A stretch of DNA of 64,000 nucleotides from contig CM001438.1 in NCBI GenBank assembly GCA_000244995.1, positions 2,318,090 through 2,382,089 of the forward strand. Reading direction: 5' to 3'. The DNA is from Burkholderiales bacterium JOSHI_001 (GTDB taxonomy: Bacteria > Pseudomonadota > Gammaproteobacteria > Burkholderiales > Burkholderiaceae_C). This document shows positions 19,411 through 30,499 of this stretch, in pieces. Within the stretch, counting starts at the first letter, position 1. Every line of letters starts with the position of its first letter. The notes under the pieces were generated by a model. The model was not told the origin of the DNA, ran no database searches, and was given only the letters and a program-made list of their open reading frames with translations. A program made the position numbers and the translations under genes.

Positions 19411-19506
19411 CACTTCAATCTCCTTCAAGGATGCGGCGCACTGGAACAGGCGGCGCCGCCAGGCCTGATTTCAACTCAGTGGCGCCCGGCCGCCCGAAGC
19501 CACTGA

Positions 19507-19521
19507 GCCCCCGTCGGGGGC
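19507..19521 (-). terminator. Hairpin at end of second RND operon
   Basis: GCCCCCG-T-CGGGGGC, 7-bp GC arms around one base, 31 bases past the stop of the RND pump gene on the - strand. A strong hairpin, but no T-run. Confidence 0.45.
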
Positions 19522-19551
19522 GCGAGCGAAAGCGAACGTGCGGGCTCCATG

Positions 19552-22698
<3,147 letters not shown>

Positions 22699-22711
22699 GG
22701 TGTGTTCCCGT

Positions 22712-23872
22712 TCAGCGGATCTGCGCGATCAGTGGCGCACCCTGGACAACGACGCGGTTGTCCGCGCTGAGGCCCTGGGTGATGACCACGGTAGTCGCAT
22801 CGAGCGGCCTGAACTGCACGGGCTGCGCGATGAAGCGCTCGGCGCCCGACTTGATCCAGACGATGGGCTCGTTGGACGGGTTGCGCACTACGGCCTGCGC
22901 TGGCAGCACCACGCCCTTGATGCGTTCCTTCGATTGCGCCACGACGGTGACCGGCTGGCCAATGGCGAGTGGCAAGGCAGCGCCCGGCTTGGATGCACTC
23001 ACGGCGAACGTGATCGGCAGCACCCCGTCACGCATCGAGCGCGATGCACCCAGCAGGCGCAGTGCCACTTCCGGCAGACCCTGCAGCGACGCGCCGGCCA
23101 CACGGGCGGACAGGCCGGCGTCGGCGGTGGTGGCCTCGACCAGCATGCGCGCCGGATCGACCACTTCGAACAGCACGTCCCGCGGTTCGACGACCTGGCC
23201 GACGACGAGATCGGCGCGCGCAATCACGCCACTGATCGGTGCGGTCAAGGCTTCACGGGACGCCAGGCTACCGCCGATGCTGCGCTCGCGCTCGGCCAGG
23301 CTCGTCGCCTCGACGCGTGCGGCATCGATCTCCTTGCGCGGTACGGTGCCCTCCAGGCCTTCCAGGCGTTGCACGCGCTGCTCGGCCAGCTGCCGCTGCG
23401 CCTTGAGCTCGGCCAGCTGGGCTTGCTGGCTGCCGAGTGCGTAGGGCTCAGCGTGATGGCGCACGTAGGCCAGCACGTCGCCGCGCTTGAAGGCTTGACC
23501 CGCGACCGGCAGGCCCTTGGGCCCGGGCTCGATGCGGCCGCCGTGCACGGCCTGCACGCGCCCGCTGGCGTTCGGGTCCATGACCACGCGGCCCGGCATC
23601 TCGACCGTCGCCGCGGCCTCGGACTCAGGTGCCAGCACCGTGCGGATGGCCATGCGCCGCTGGGCGAGCTTGGGCACGTTGACGCTGCCATCGGGCAGGC
23701 GCGCCAGCCCCGACGCATGGACGGCCGCGCCGGGGGCGTCGAGGTGCTCGCCGTTGGGGCCGTGTGCGCCGGGAGCGGCGTAAGCCATGGGCGCCAGGAA
23801 CAGGCTAGCGGCCAGCGCCGCGGGAACCAGCCCGCGCAGGCTGTCGTTGAACGACCAGATCGGGTGCTTCAT
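22712..23872 (-). CDS. RND periplasmic adaptor subunit
   Basis: A 386-residue membrane-fusion protein. The signal peptide ends PMAYA, followed by [14 protein letters not shown], a possible metal-binding motif shared with the next upstream gene. Then come the lipoyl-like [29 protein letters not shown], a helical hairpin (about 150-215), the second half [26 protein letters not shown], and the C-terminal barrel. Start ATG 23872 overlaps the upstream stop (ATGA); the longer frame start lies inside the neighbour and is rejected. It connects the 1048-residue pump with the TolC-like protein. Confidence 0.87.
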   Translation of the reverse strand: MKHPIWSFNDSLRGLVPAALAASLFLAPMAYAAPGAHGPNGEHLDAPGAAVHASGLARLPDGSVNVPKLAQRRMAIRTVLAPESEAAATVEMPGRVVMDPNASGRVQAVHGGRIEPGPKGLPVAGQAFKRGDVLAYVRHHAEPYALGSQQAQLAELKAQRQLAEQRVQRLEGLEGTVPRKEIDAARVEATSLAERERSIGGSLASREALTAPISGVIARADLVVGQVVEPRDVLFEVVDPARMLVEATTADAGLSARVAGASLQGLPEVALRLLGASRSMRDGVLPITFAVSASKPGAALPLAIGQPVTVVAQSKERIKGVVLPAQAVVRNPSNEPIVWIKSGAERFIAQPVQFRPLDATTVVITQGLSADNRVVVQGAPLIAQIR

Positions 23873-24540
23873 CACAGGCCTCCCTGCAGCTTGCCTGTGT
23901 CGCGGCGGCGCTGGCGCCACCAGGCGATGCCGCCGATCAGGCCCAAGGCTGCGACACCCGCGCCGATCCAGGCCGCGCGCTCCAGTTCGTGATCGTGACC
24001 ATGGCCGTGATCGTCGGTGCCGTGGGCGTGCCCGTGGTCGTCCTTTGTCGCTGCGGCAACGACGCGACCTGCGGCGTTCACCAGCGTCCCATCGAGCAGG
24101 TCACTGTCCTGGCCAGCGACCAGTGTAAAGACGAGGCCGTGCTCGCCCGGCCCTGCCAGTGCTTTCAACAGGGCCGCGTCGGTGACGGCGTAGTCGCCTT
24201 GCTCGGCGCGGAACGCTGCTACCGCCTTGAGCGCGCCGCTCTCGACTTCGAGCTTCGCGCCCAGCACGGGCTCGTTGGTCTCAAAGCGGTCGACCACGAT
24301 GGCCAATTCGCTGGCACGCAGTTCGGCGACCAGTTCGAAGGTCTCGGACTTGGCCTCGACACGCGGCAGGGCCGACGCCGGGCGCATCGTGGCCGGGCCG
24401 TCCAGGTGTTCGCCGTTGGGGCCATGCGCGCCGGGGGCAGAGATGGCCGGTGTGGTCATGACCAGCCACAGCGCGATCGAGGCGACGGTGAAGCTGGCGC
24501 GGCGCAAACGCGGGGTGCGGGGATGAATGTGGGTGTTCAT
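23872..24540 (-). CDS. Exported His-rich single-TM protein of RND operon
   Basis: A 222-residue protein with a signal peptide (SFTVASIALWLVMTTPAISA), the motif [13 protein letters not shown] at the mature N-terminus, a central beta-rich domain (about 60-165), a His/Asp segment (DDHGHAHGTDDHGHGHDHE, about 170-190) and a C-terminal TM (WIGAGVAALGLIGGIAWW) with an Arg-rich cytosolic end. It likely binds metal in the periplasm and hands it to, or regulates, the RND pump. Both ends overlap neighbours by 4 bases, so it belongs to the operon. No named family; a frequent genomic partner of this RND type in my recollection. Confidence 0.75.
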   Translation of the reverse strand: MNTHIHPRTPRLRRASFTVASIALWLVMTTPAISAPGAHGPNGEHLDGPATMRPASALPRVEAKSETFELVAELRASELAIVVDRFETNEPVLGAKLEVESGALKAVAAFRAEQGDYAVTDAALLKALAGPGEHGLVFTLVAGQDSDLLDGTLVNAAGRVVAAATKDDHGHAHGTDDHGHGHDHELERAAWIGAGVAALGLIGGIAWWRQRRRDTGKLQGGL

Positions 24541-25817
24541 GGGAAGAGTCCGAGTGCATGTTGGAGGCGGGCGCGGGCGAGGCGCAGCGCGGCGGTCTGG
24601 CGGGCGGCGGCGCTGTCGGCCTGCGACGCGGCGGCGAGCGCGCGTAACAGGTCGGGCAGCGGCGTCTCGCCGGCACGGAAAGACTTGTCGATCAGCGTCG
24701 CCCGCTCGCGCAGCAGGCGGGCGCGGGCGGTCTCGGCGTCCAGCTGCGCCTGGGCCGATCGCTGCGCCTCACGTGCAGTCGCGATGTCGCTGTCCAGGCG
24801 CTCGCGCAGGCGCTGCTCGTGGGTCTGGGCCACGTCGAGTTCGGCCTGCGCCGCGGCTTCCAACGGCCGGTTGCGATCGTCGGTGCCGAAGGGCAGGCGC
24901 AGGCCGACAACCAGGCTGCCTTGCGAGGCTTCTGCGCGGCCGGGCGTGTCCTGTCGCACGCCGACCGTCAACTCGGGCGCGTCGCGGCGCGAACGGCGCA
25001 TCAGTTCGACTCGCTGGCGCGCCAACTCGGTGGACTGGCTGGCGAACTGCTGCTCGGGGTGCGCCGCAGTGGGTGAAGTCGCGGGCGACTCCGTCGCAAG
25101 GTCTGCCGTCAGGTCGGGTGCCCCCGTCAGCCCGGTCAACAGCGTCCAGCGCGAACGCGCGGCTTGCAGGCGCTGCTGGACGTCGGCCTTCAGCGCTGCC
25201 GCCGCCAGGAGCTCCGCCTGCGCGGCCAGGGCATCGGCGCGAGCCAGGTCGCCCGCACGCACGCGGCGCTCGACGTCGTCGGCCAGCTGCTTCAAGGATT
25301 GCGCCTGGGTGTCGGCCTGGGCGAGTTCGGCCTGCAGGGTGGCGATCTGCCAGGCGGCTTCGCGCACCTCGCCGGCCAGGCGTAGGCGCGCCACCTGTTC
25401 TGCCGCCTGGGCCTGCGCTGCGGCTGCTTCGGCGGTGCCGGCGCGGGCACTGCGCTGGCCGGGCAGCCACAAGGGCACGGCGACGCCGATTTCGGTTTCT
25501 CGGCGGCCGGCGTTGCTTTGAAGGCGGTCGTCGCGGTGGCTCAGCGCCAGCGACGGTGGCGCCGCCCACAGGCTGGACGCCACGGCGCGGTCGGCTTCGG
25601 CCCGGCGCCGCTGGCCGTCGGTCTCGCGCGCGGCGACGGCGCGCTGCCAGGCGGCTTCAAGGGCGGCGCGGAGGGTCACCGTGCCAGCGGACGGCACGGG
25701 CACTGCTGGAAGCCTGGCCTGAGGGCTCGGCGGGGATGCGGCAGGCTGGGCCCGGACGGGCCCAGCGGCCAGGCTGCCCGCGATCACGCAGGCAGACAGC
25801 CAAGGGAGAGGTTTCAC
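24537..25817 (-). CDS. TolC/CzcC-like outer-membrane factor
   Basis: About 427 residues with a signal peptide (KPLPWLSACVIAGSLAAGPVRA) and two outer-membrane-efflux repeats built of long Ala/Arg/Glu/Gln helices, closing RLQHALGLFP. The GTG at 25817 is preferred because the signal peptide begins there; an upstream in-frame start adds 16 non-signal residues. It supplies the outer-membrane exit duct for the second RND pump, and its stop overlaps the next gene start by 4 bases. Confidence 0.83.
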   Translation of the reverse strand: MKPLPWLSACVIAGSLAAGPVRAQPAASPPSPQARLPAVPVPSAGTVTLRAALEAAWQRAVAARETDGQRRRAEADRAVASSLWAAPPSLALSHRDDRLQSNAGRRETEIGVAVPLWLPGQRSARAGTAEAAAAQAQAAEQVARLRLAGEVREAAWQIATLQAELAQADTQAQSLKQLADDVERRVRAGDLARADALAAQAELLAAAALKADVQQRLQAARSRWTLLTGLTGAPDLTADLATESPATSPTAAHPEQQFASQSTELARQRVELMRRSRRDAPELTVGVRQDTPGRAEASQGSLVVGLRLPFGTDDRNRPLEAAAQAELDVAQTHEQRLRERLDSDIATAREAQRSAQAQLDAETARARLLRERATLIDKSFRAGETPLPDLLRALAAASQADSAAARQTAALRLARARLQHALGLFP

Positions 25818-25955
25818 ATCGATCCTGACGGTTCGGCAGCCGGGGCCGGCCGTACGCAGGCTCACATCACGCCATCGGCGGACAGGGGCTTGCGTGGGAG
25901 GCCGTTGCGGCGGAAGGCCGGGCGCCCATGCGTAGGCGCCCGCCGCGAAGGCGGG

Positions 25956-26309
25956 TCAGGAACGGGAACGAGGTGGCCGGAGCAGGCCTTCGGGGTCAGG
26001 GTCGGGCACAGGGGCCTTGTGCAGGCCACCGGGGGCCGCCGACCCCAGGGGTGGGAAGTCGTGCGAGGCGGACACGAGCAGTGCGGCGGACGCGCTCAGG
26101 TGATCGCTGACGACGTGCTGCACCGACTCGGGCGAATTGTCGAAGTGATAGGACCCATCCTCGTGGTGGTGGTGGCCTTCCTCCTGCCAATGCAGCGCGG
26201 TGTGCTCCATGTCGGCCAGTGCGTTGACCGTCGAGCCCGCGCGCGCGAGCGCCACCGATTGCCAGAGGATGGCAAACAGCATGACGAGGAGGACGGAGGA
26301 ACGACGCAT
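25956..26309 (-). CDS. Small exported His-rich protein (CzcI-like), head of second RND operon
   Basis: 117 residues: a signal peptide (MRRSSVLLVMLFAILWQSVALARA), then LADMEHTALHWQEEGHHHHEDGSYHFD with a run of four His, then SVQHVVSDHLSASAALLVS and a Pro-rich end. ATG 26309 is chosen for the signal peptide. Size, His pattern and place at the operon head match CzcI-like proteins. It probably binds the exported cation in the periplasm. No regulator gene accompanies it, so control may come from the CsoR-like protein at 18647. Confidence 0.68.
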   Translation of the reverse strand: MRRSSVLLVMLFAILWQSVALARAGSTVNALADMEHTALHWQEEGHHHHEDGSYHFDNSPESVQHVVSDHLSASAALLVSASHDFPPLGSAAPGGLHKAPVPDPDPEGLLRPPRSRS

Positions 26310-26622
26310 TGCGGCGCGAGTGTACCTAAGCGGCCCAGCGCCTGCCGTGGGTCGGGGCTTGGGCTGCAGCGGTCGCGGACTTGCGTCACGAGGATGTCGT
26401 GCCCGGCACCGGCCCCGAGACCAAGGCGGACACACAAGTCTGTGGTTTGCGGAGGTGGGCTTGCCGTGTCGACCCACGCTACCCCGTCGTTCTCGCCGTC
26501 AAGGTCTGCGCGCTCGCAGGCGAGCGCTTGCGGCCTGCGGCCGTCTGCGAACCCTGACTGCTGCGCTGCGGCGTGGTGCTCCGGTCTCGGGCAATCCCGC
26601 CCGACACAGACCGGAGTTCGCC
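26310..26622. promoter_or_regulatory. Divergent intergenic region between RND operon and radC
   Basis: 313 bases without a gene. It must hold the promoter of the second RND operon (-) and of radC (+). A perfect inverted repeat GCGCTCGC-AG-GCGAGCGC lies at 26510-26527 and could be an operator. No clear -35/-10 pair was found. Confidence 0.4.
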
Positions 26623-27132
26623 ATGTCGATCACTTCCACTTCTTCCGCTGTCGATGCCTTGCTGGTGCGCGATGTCGATGGCCAGTACCGTCCTGCGCGT
26701 GCCGAGGAGGTGCTGTCGCAGGCGCGGCGCGTGCTATCGCAGCGGGTGCGGCGCGGTGCCACGATGTCGTCGCCGCAGGCCGTGAAGGACTACCTGCGCC
26801 TGGAGATCGGTGTGCTGGAGCACGAGGTCTTCTGCGTGCTGTTCGTCGATGCGCAGCACCGGATCATCGAGCTCAAGCAGATGTTCCGCGGGACGGTGAC
26901 GCAGACCTCGGTGTATCCCCGCGAGGTGGTCAAGGCCGCGCTCGGCTGCAATGCGGCTGCTGTCCTGCTGGCGCACAACCACCCCTCGGGGACGGCCGAA
27001 CCGAGCCGTGCCGACGAGTTCCTGACGCAGACGCTGAAATCGGCGCTGGCGCTGGTGGACGTGCGGGTACTCGACCACCTGGTGGTGACGGGCGCAGAGG
27101 TCCGTTCCTTTGCCGAACTGGGGCTGCTCTGA
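26623..27132 (+). CDS. radC: RadC-family JAB/MPN-domain protein
   Basis: A 169-residue short-form RadC: the JAB1/MPN metalloprotease-like domain with HNHPSGTAEPSRADEFLT (zinc ligands His, His, Asp) and the upstream acidic Glu region. It lacks the helix-hairpin-helix N-terminal domain of chromosomal RadC. Short RadC proteins are common on ICEs and plasmids, although no DNA-repair role is proven. ATG 26623 gives the family-like MSITSTSSAVDALLV. First gene of the backbone part after the metal cargo. Confidence 0.88.
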   Translation: MSITSTSSAVDALLVRDVDGQYRPARAEEVLSQARRVLSQRVRRGATMSSPQAVKDYLRLEIGVLEHEVFCVLFVDAQHRIIELKQMFRGTVTQTSVYPREVVKAALGCNAAAVLLAHNHPSGTAEPSRADEFLTQTLKSALALVDVRVLDHLVVTGAEVRSFAELGLL

Positions 27133-27185
27133 GTTCCGCGGGGCGCCCCGCGGGCCCCGCCTTCGTCTGTGGTTGGGCGTCCGGG

Positions 27186-27719
27186 TCAGGCGAGGCTGAT
27201 CCGGCGGAGGTGCAGTTCGAAGGGGCCAGCCTGTCGTGCGGCGAACATCAGGCCGACCTGGCGGATGCGGGCGGGATCGAGCGCCGGCGCGTTGCTGACT
27301 TCGCGACCGCGAAAGCTGGCGCGGAAGTCGGCCAGCGGCAGGTGCAGGGTCTTCCAGCCGGTGCCCGCAGGAGTGAAGCGGGCTTGGTAGTTCAGGCTGT
27401 CAAAGCCGTCGTCGGTCAGCAGGCTGAGCTTGAACTGCTTGCTGTCACCGCGCAGTTCGATCAGGCAGGACTCGGCACCCGGCAGGCCGCGTTCGCCCGG
27501 GCTGGATCGCACGGAGGCGAAGCCGCCGTTGCGCTCCAGCGAGACGTTTCCGGCGAACACTGCGTGGCCTGCCTGATCGTTGCGCAGCGTGCTGCGGGAG
27601 GTACCACCCATCACGCGGTCGTCGATGGCGTGCCAGGCGTTCGCCGCGTTCGGGTCGGTGAAGTCGAACAGCACCTTGGGCATGCCGACGGTCGTCGTCG
27701 GTCCGGTATGCGGGTACAC
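27186..27719 (-). CDS. CIA30-family (complex I intermediate-associated protein 30-like) protein
   Basis: 177 residues with the galactose-binding-like CIA30 pattern: VLFDFTDPNAANAWHAIDDRVMGGTSRS near the start, NGGFASVRS, FKLSLLTDDGFDSLNYQARF and a closing RQVGLMFAARQAGPFELHLRRISL. In mitochondria CIA30/NDUFAF1 helps assemble respiratory complex I; bacterial homologues are uncharacterised. A second start (MPKVLF, 27683) is possible. An unusual cargo gene for an ICE, opposed to radC, with no operon partner except the short frame beside it. Confidence 0.78.
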   Translation of the reverse strand: MYPHTGPTTTVGMPKVLFDFTDPNAANAWHAIDDRVMGGTSRSTLRNDQAGHAVFAGNVSLERNGGFASVRSSPGERGLPGAESCLIELRGDSKQFKLSLLTDDGFDSLNYQARFTPAGTGWKTLHLPLADFRASFRGREVSNAPALDPARIRQVGLMFAARQAGPFELHLRRISLA

Positions 27720-27724
27720 AAGCC

Positions 27725-27976
27725 TCAGTGCCGGCGGCCGAGGGCTTGATGCTTCAACCAGGCTGCTCGTCGGGGGGTAAGCGCTTGGCCCGGGCCAGAG
27801 TTCGTGCCTTCGTCGATCAGTTCGCGCACGCGTTGCTGGGCCTGTTGTCGCTGATCGCTGTGGAACTGCTCAAACGGCGGCTCGCTGGCGTCAGCGCAAC
27901 GATCGGCGGGCACGCGTGGGCCCGCGTCGAGACGCCCCGAGCGCGGCGGCGCGGACTTCATGGGTCTGGTGGTCAT
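27725..27976 (-). CDS. Hypothetical small protein, possible ParD-like remnant
   Basis: An 83-residue reading frame ending RVRELIDEGTNSGPGQALTPRRAAWLKHQALGRRH. The LIDEGTNSGP segment resembles the C-terminal toxin-binding part of ParD-type antitoxins, while the N-terminal half has no ribbon-helix-helix. A complete parDE pair follows 200 bases away on the other strand. It may be an antitoxin remnant or a real small gene; the call is weak. Confidence 0.4.
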   Translation of the reverse strand: MTTRPMKSAPPRSGRLDAGPRVPADRCADASEPPFEQFHSDQRQQAQQRVRELIDEGTNSGPGQALTPRRAAWLKHQALGRRH

Positions 27977-28172
27977 TGGCGGGATGATCTCGCGGTCGGT
28001 AGACGGTTGTCGAGATGTCGCACAGCGTGGTGAGTCGTGGTGATCGCGGCGCGCCTGTGCAACGCCCGGCAGGGGCGGCCGGAGCCGGTTCTGGGCACCA
28101 CGCGGATGTCAGGCTTTGACATTTCCTGATAGAGTTTGGGGTGTCGCTGCTGGCCATCTATGGAGCACAAGC

Positions 28173-28445
28173 ATGGGCATGAACGTCAACCTGACTCCTG
28201 AGCTGGAAACGCTGGTGCGCCGCAAGGTGGCATCGGGGATGTACACGTCGGCCAGCGAGGTGGTGCGTGAGGCGCTTCGGCTGATGGAGGAGCAGGACCA
28301 GATGCGTGCCGTGCGCCTGGACCAGTTGCGCCACGACGTGCGCAAAGGGCTGGAGAGCGGACCGAGCGAAGCCTGGGACCCCGAGGCCATGAAGCAGCAG
28401 GCCCGATCGCGACGCGCCGCCGCGAAGGGCTCCGCGAAGGTGTAG
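28173..28445 (+). CDS. parD: ParD-type ribbon-helix-helix antitoxin
   Basis: 90 residues: N-terminal ribbon-helix-helix (MNVNLTPELETLVRRKVASGMYTSASEVVREALRLMEE) and a basic C-terminal toxin-wrapping tail. As an antitoxin it binds its own operator and neutralises ParE. ATG 28173 or 28179 both fit. The stop is 4 bases before the parE start. The pair should stabilise the element by killing cells that lose it. Confidence 0.9.
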   Translation: MGMNVNLTPELETLVRRKVASGMYTSASEVVREALRLMEEQDQMRAVRLDQLRHDVRKGLESGPSEAWDPEAMKQQARSRRAAAKGSAKV

Positions 28446-28449
28446 CGTC

Positions 28450-28749
28450 GTGGTGGTCCGCCGCCGGCCACTGGCTGCAGACGACATCGCGGAGATCTCG
28501 GATCACATCGCCGATGACAGTCTGCGCGCAGCAGACCGCTGGATTGACCAGTTGGACGAGCAATTCAGATTGCTGGCGACCCAGCCGCTGATGGGGCGGG
28601 CCCGCGACGAGCTGGCGCCCGGCCTGCGCAGTTTTCCGTTCGGCCGCTACGTGATCTTTTACCAGCCCATCGAGGGTGGCATCGATGTCGTGCGCCTGCT
28701 GCACTCGGCGCGCGATGTGGATGCGCAGTTCGGGCATCTGGACGCGTAG
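28450..28749 (+). CDS. parE: ParE/RelE-type toxin
   Basis: 99 residues starting with GTG at 28450. It has the ParE pattern RPLAADDIAEISDHIADDS, FRLLATQPLMGRARDEL, LRSFPFGRYVIFYQPIEGGIDVVRLLHSARD. ParE toxins poison DNA gyrase; RelE relatives cut mRNA. The context with a ParD antitoxin favours ParE. Complete length. Confidence 0.9.
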   Translation: MVVRRRPLAADDIAEISDHIADDSLRAADRWIDQLDEQFRLLATQPLMGRARDELAPGLRSFPFGRYVIFYQPIEGGIDVVRLLHSARDVDAQFGHLDA

Positions 28750-28771
28750 CCCGCGGTGCGGCCGCTGCGGG
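28750..28771. terminator. Hairpin between convergent parE and NYN genes
   Basis: CCCGC and GCGGG arms flank a GCGGCCGC core directly after parE and just before the convergent gene ends at 28777. Could terminate both transcripts; no T-run. Confidence 0.35.
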
Positions 28772-28776
28772 AGTGC

Positions 28777-29595
28777 TCAGCGCACACGCAGCATGTGGTC
28801 GGTCTCGCCCTTCTTGGTCTCGACGACCGCGTCCATGGCCTTGACCAGCTCGGCGAAGTTGGCGTGGCCGTGGTCCTTGGGGTCGAAGGTGGGGTCGAGG
28901 CGCTTGATCATGTGCCAGACGGATCCCTTGTTGACCCAGGCTTCGCCCTTGGTCTCCGCGAGCAGTCGCACGGCGCGCTTGAGCATCTCGGCGGCCGGGT
29001 CGGCCGGAGGTGGTGGTGGGGTGTCCTTGGCTTCGTTCGGTTTCGGCGCTTCTTCAGTGCTGGGGGCTTCGACCAGGCTGTCGTAGTAACGGAACTCGTG
29101 GCAGCTCTTGGCCCAGTGCTTGTTGGTATTCCTGCGGTTGCCGATGCCGATCAAGGTTCGGCCTGCGGCCTTGATCTTCTGGGCTACGGGCATGAAGTCG
29201 CTGTCGCCGCCGACGATGATGACGGTGCCGATGTGGGCAAAGCGGCTGATGTCTTCGGTGGCATCAAGGCAGAGCTTGATGTCAGCGCCGTTCTTGGCGG
29301 AGGCCCCGGGCGGGAAGAGCTGGATCAGTTCGACGGCGCTCTGCAGGAGCGCGTCGCGGTAGCGGCCGAAGTATTGCCAGTTGCCGTAGGCACGGTTGAT
29401 GGCGACGGGGCCGAACGAGGCACCGAGTTCGACCAGGGCCTGGACGTCGATGAGCGGCTCCTGGACCTTGAAGCGGTTGTCCTGCTTGGCGTATGCGCCT
29501 TCACCGTACTTGGCCTCCATGAGGCCGGCGTGCAGGTTCTCGAAGTCCCAGTAGAGGGCGACGGATCGGCCGTCATCGTTGTCGCTCGGGTTCAT
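28777..29595 (-). CDS. NYN-domain (LabA/PIN-like) protein with OST-HTH/LOTUS domain
   Basis: A 272-residue protein with an N-terminal NYN nuclease-like domain: VALYWDFENLHAGL (catalytic-type Asp), NGADIKLCLDATED, and IIVGGDSDFMPVAQKIKAAGRTLIGIG. After a Pro-rich linker (about 185-200) a C-terminal OST-HTH domain (AEMLKRAVRLLAETKGEAWVNKGSVWHMIKRLDPTFDPKDHG) probably binds RNA. Acidic metal-binding residues are kept, so RNase activity is plausible. ATG 29595 follows GGGAGAA. It stands alone, convergent with parDE, next to the 0.9-kb non-coding region. Confidence 0.85.
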   Translation of the reverse strand: MNPSDNDDGRSVALYWDFENLHAGLMEAKYGEGAYAKQDNRFKVQEPLIDVQALVELGASFGPVAINRAYGNWQYFGRYRDALLQSAVELIQLFPPGASAKNGADIKLCLDATEDISRFAHIGTVIIVGGDSDFMPVAQKIKAAGRTLIGIGNRRNTNKHWAKSCHEFRYYDSLVEAPSTEEAPKPNEAKDTPPPPPADPAAEMLKRAVRLLAETKGEAWVNKGSVWHMIKRLDPTFDPKDHGHANFAELVKAMDAVVETKKGETDHMLRVR

Positions 29596-29894
29596 GGTGT
29601 TCTCCCTGCCGGTCTTGTTGGAGTCATCGTAGTGCCTCCGGGCGAGGTGTCGATGGCCGGCCACGTGCCGCTCGATGGCGCTGTGGCTGGTGCTTGTGCA
29701 GCAGCATCGGCGTTCAGGTCTCTGTGGGCCTGGGCGTGTCCCCGCTGCGCGGGGCCGGGCCGTTGCGCTGCGCGTCGAGCCGCTGTCAAAGGCCCAGCGT
29801 CTCGCCCCCGACGGGCTGCCGTCCCTCACGCAACACGGTCAGGCCGGCGGTGCCGGCTGAGACACGTGGCGGCCCTTTCCCGTGCCCGGGGATC

Positions 29895-29936
29895 GCGGGC
29901 CCTGATTCCTTCACGCTGCGCGTGAACGAGGCCCGC
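29895..29936. repeat. Nested inverted repeat
   Basis: Outer arms GCGGGCC (29895-29901) and GGCCCGC (29930-29936) enclose inner arms TTCACG (29910-29915) and CGTGAA (29921-29926). The two symmetric pairs share nearly the same centre, giving a cruciform-like structure in the intergenic region. Confidence 0.6.
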
Positions 29937-30331
29937 TTGGCGAACTGACTGGCTTGCAGGTCGCTGCGCTGCGCTCCGCTCGGTGCGGCGCCGGCCAGAT
30001 CGCCACCCCGGTCACCCGCCAAGCCCGGAGCCGGGCCGCTGAATACCGGGTGCAGTGAAGTGTTCGCAGCGGCTCGACCGCCGCGCCAGTCGCTGCGCTT
30101 GGTGGCACGTCCGCCGCAGAGCCGCCGCTGCTCGTGATCGTTCGGCCGGCTGCGCTGCAACCGCTGCGCCAGGCGAGCTGGCACATCGGCCGCGACGCTG
30201 CGCCGACCGCGTTGAGGAGGGCAGCCCGTGCGCCAGTCGTCCCACCGCGCTCCCCCCACGGCGCCCCCGTCAAGAGTGAGGGGGACTTGTGGGGGGATCT
30301 TCAAGCGGTGGGCCGGGAAACTGGCTCACTG

Positions 30332-30417
30332 CTTCGGCTGCGAAGAAGACCACCCATCCCCAACCCCTTCCCGTGAGGGAAGGGGCCATGCCCACCCCCC
30401 GCCCGCCCGTGGGCGGG
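30332..30417 (+). repeat. Array of three hairpins before ssb
   Basis: CTTCG-GCTG-CGAAG (30332-30345), CCCCTTCCC-GTGA-GGGAAGGGG (30364-30385, 9-bp arms) and CCCGCCC-GT-GGGCGGG (30402-30417, 7-bp arms). They end about 80 bases before the ssb start. Strong secondary structure in single-stranded DNA or RNA is expected. Confidence 0.7.
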
Positions 30418-30499
30418 AGCGAGGAAGTCCGAGCGAGAGGATCAGTTTTCAGGGAACCCGGACTGGGACCCGGCTGGTTGCTCTCGATTGGAGTTCAAC

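Larger units (their letters stand above)
29596..30499. promoter_or_regulatory. 0.9-kb non-coding, hairpin-rich region upstream of ssb
   Basis: No convincing gene on either strand. It contains CCCCGC-TGC-GCGGGG (29740-29754), a nested inverted repeat (29895-29936), and closely spaced hairpins at 30332-30345, 30364-30385 and 30402-30417 just before ssb. Likely functions are promoters for both flanking genes, a single-strand promoter or initiation site used when the element enters as ssDNA, or a replication origin. Confidence 0.5.

Noticed and set aside
26310-26622. N-terminal extension of RadC from 26200
   Set aside because: Arg-rich and running through the divergent promoter; the short RadC start at 26623 matches the family.
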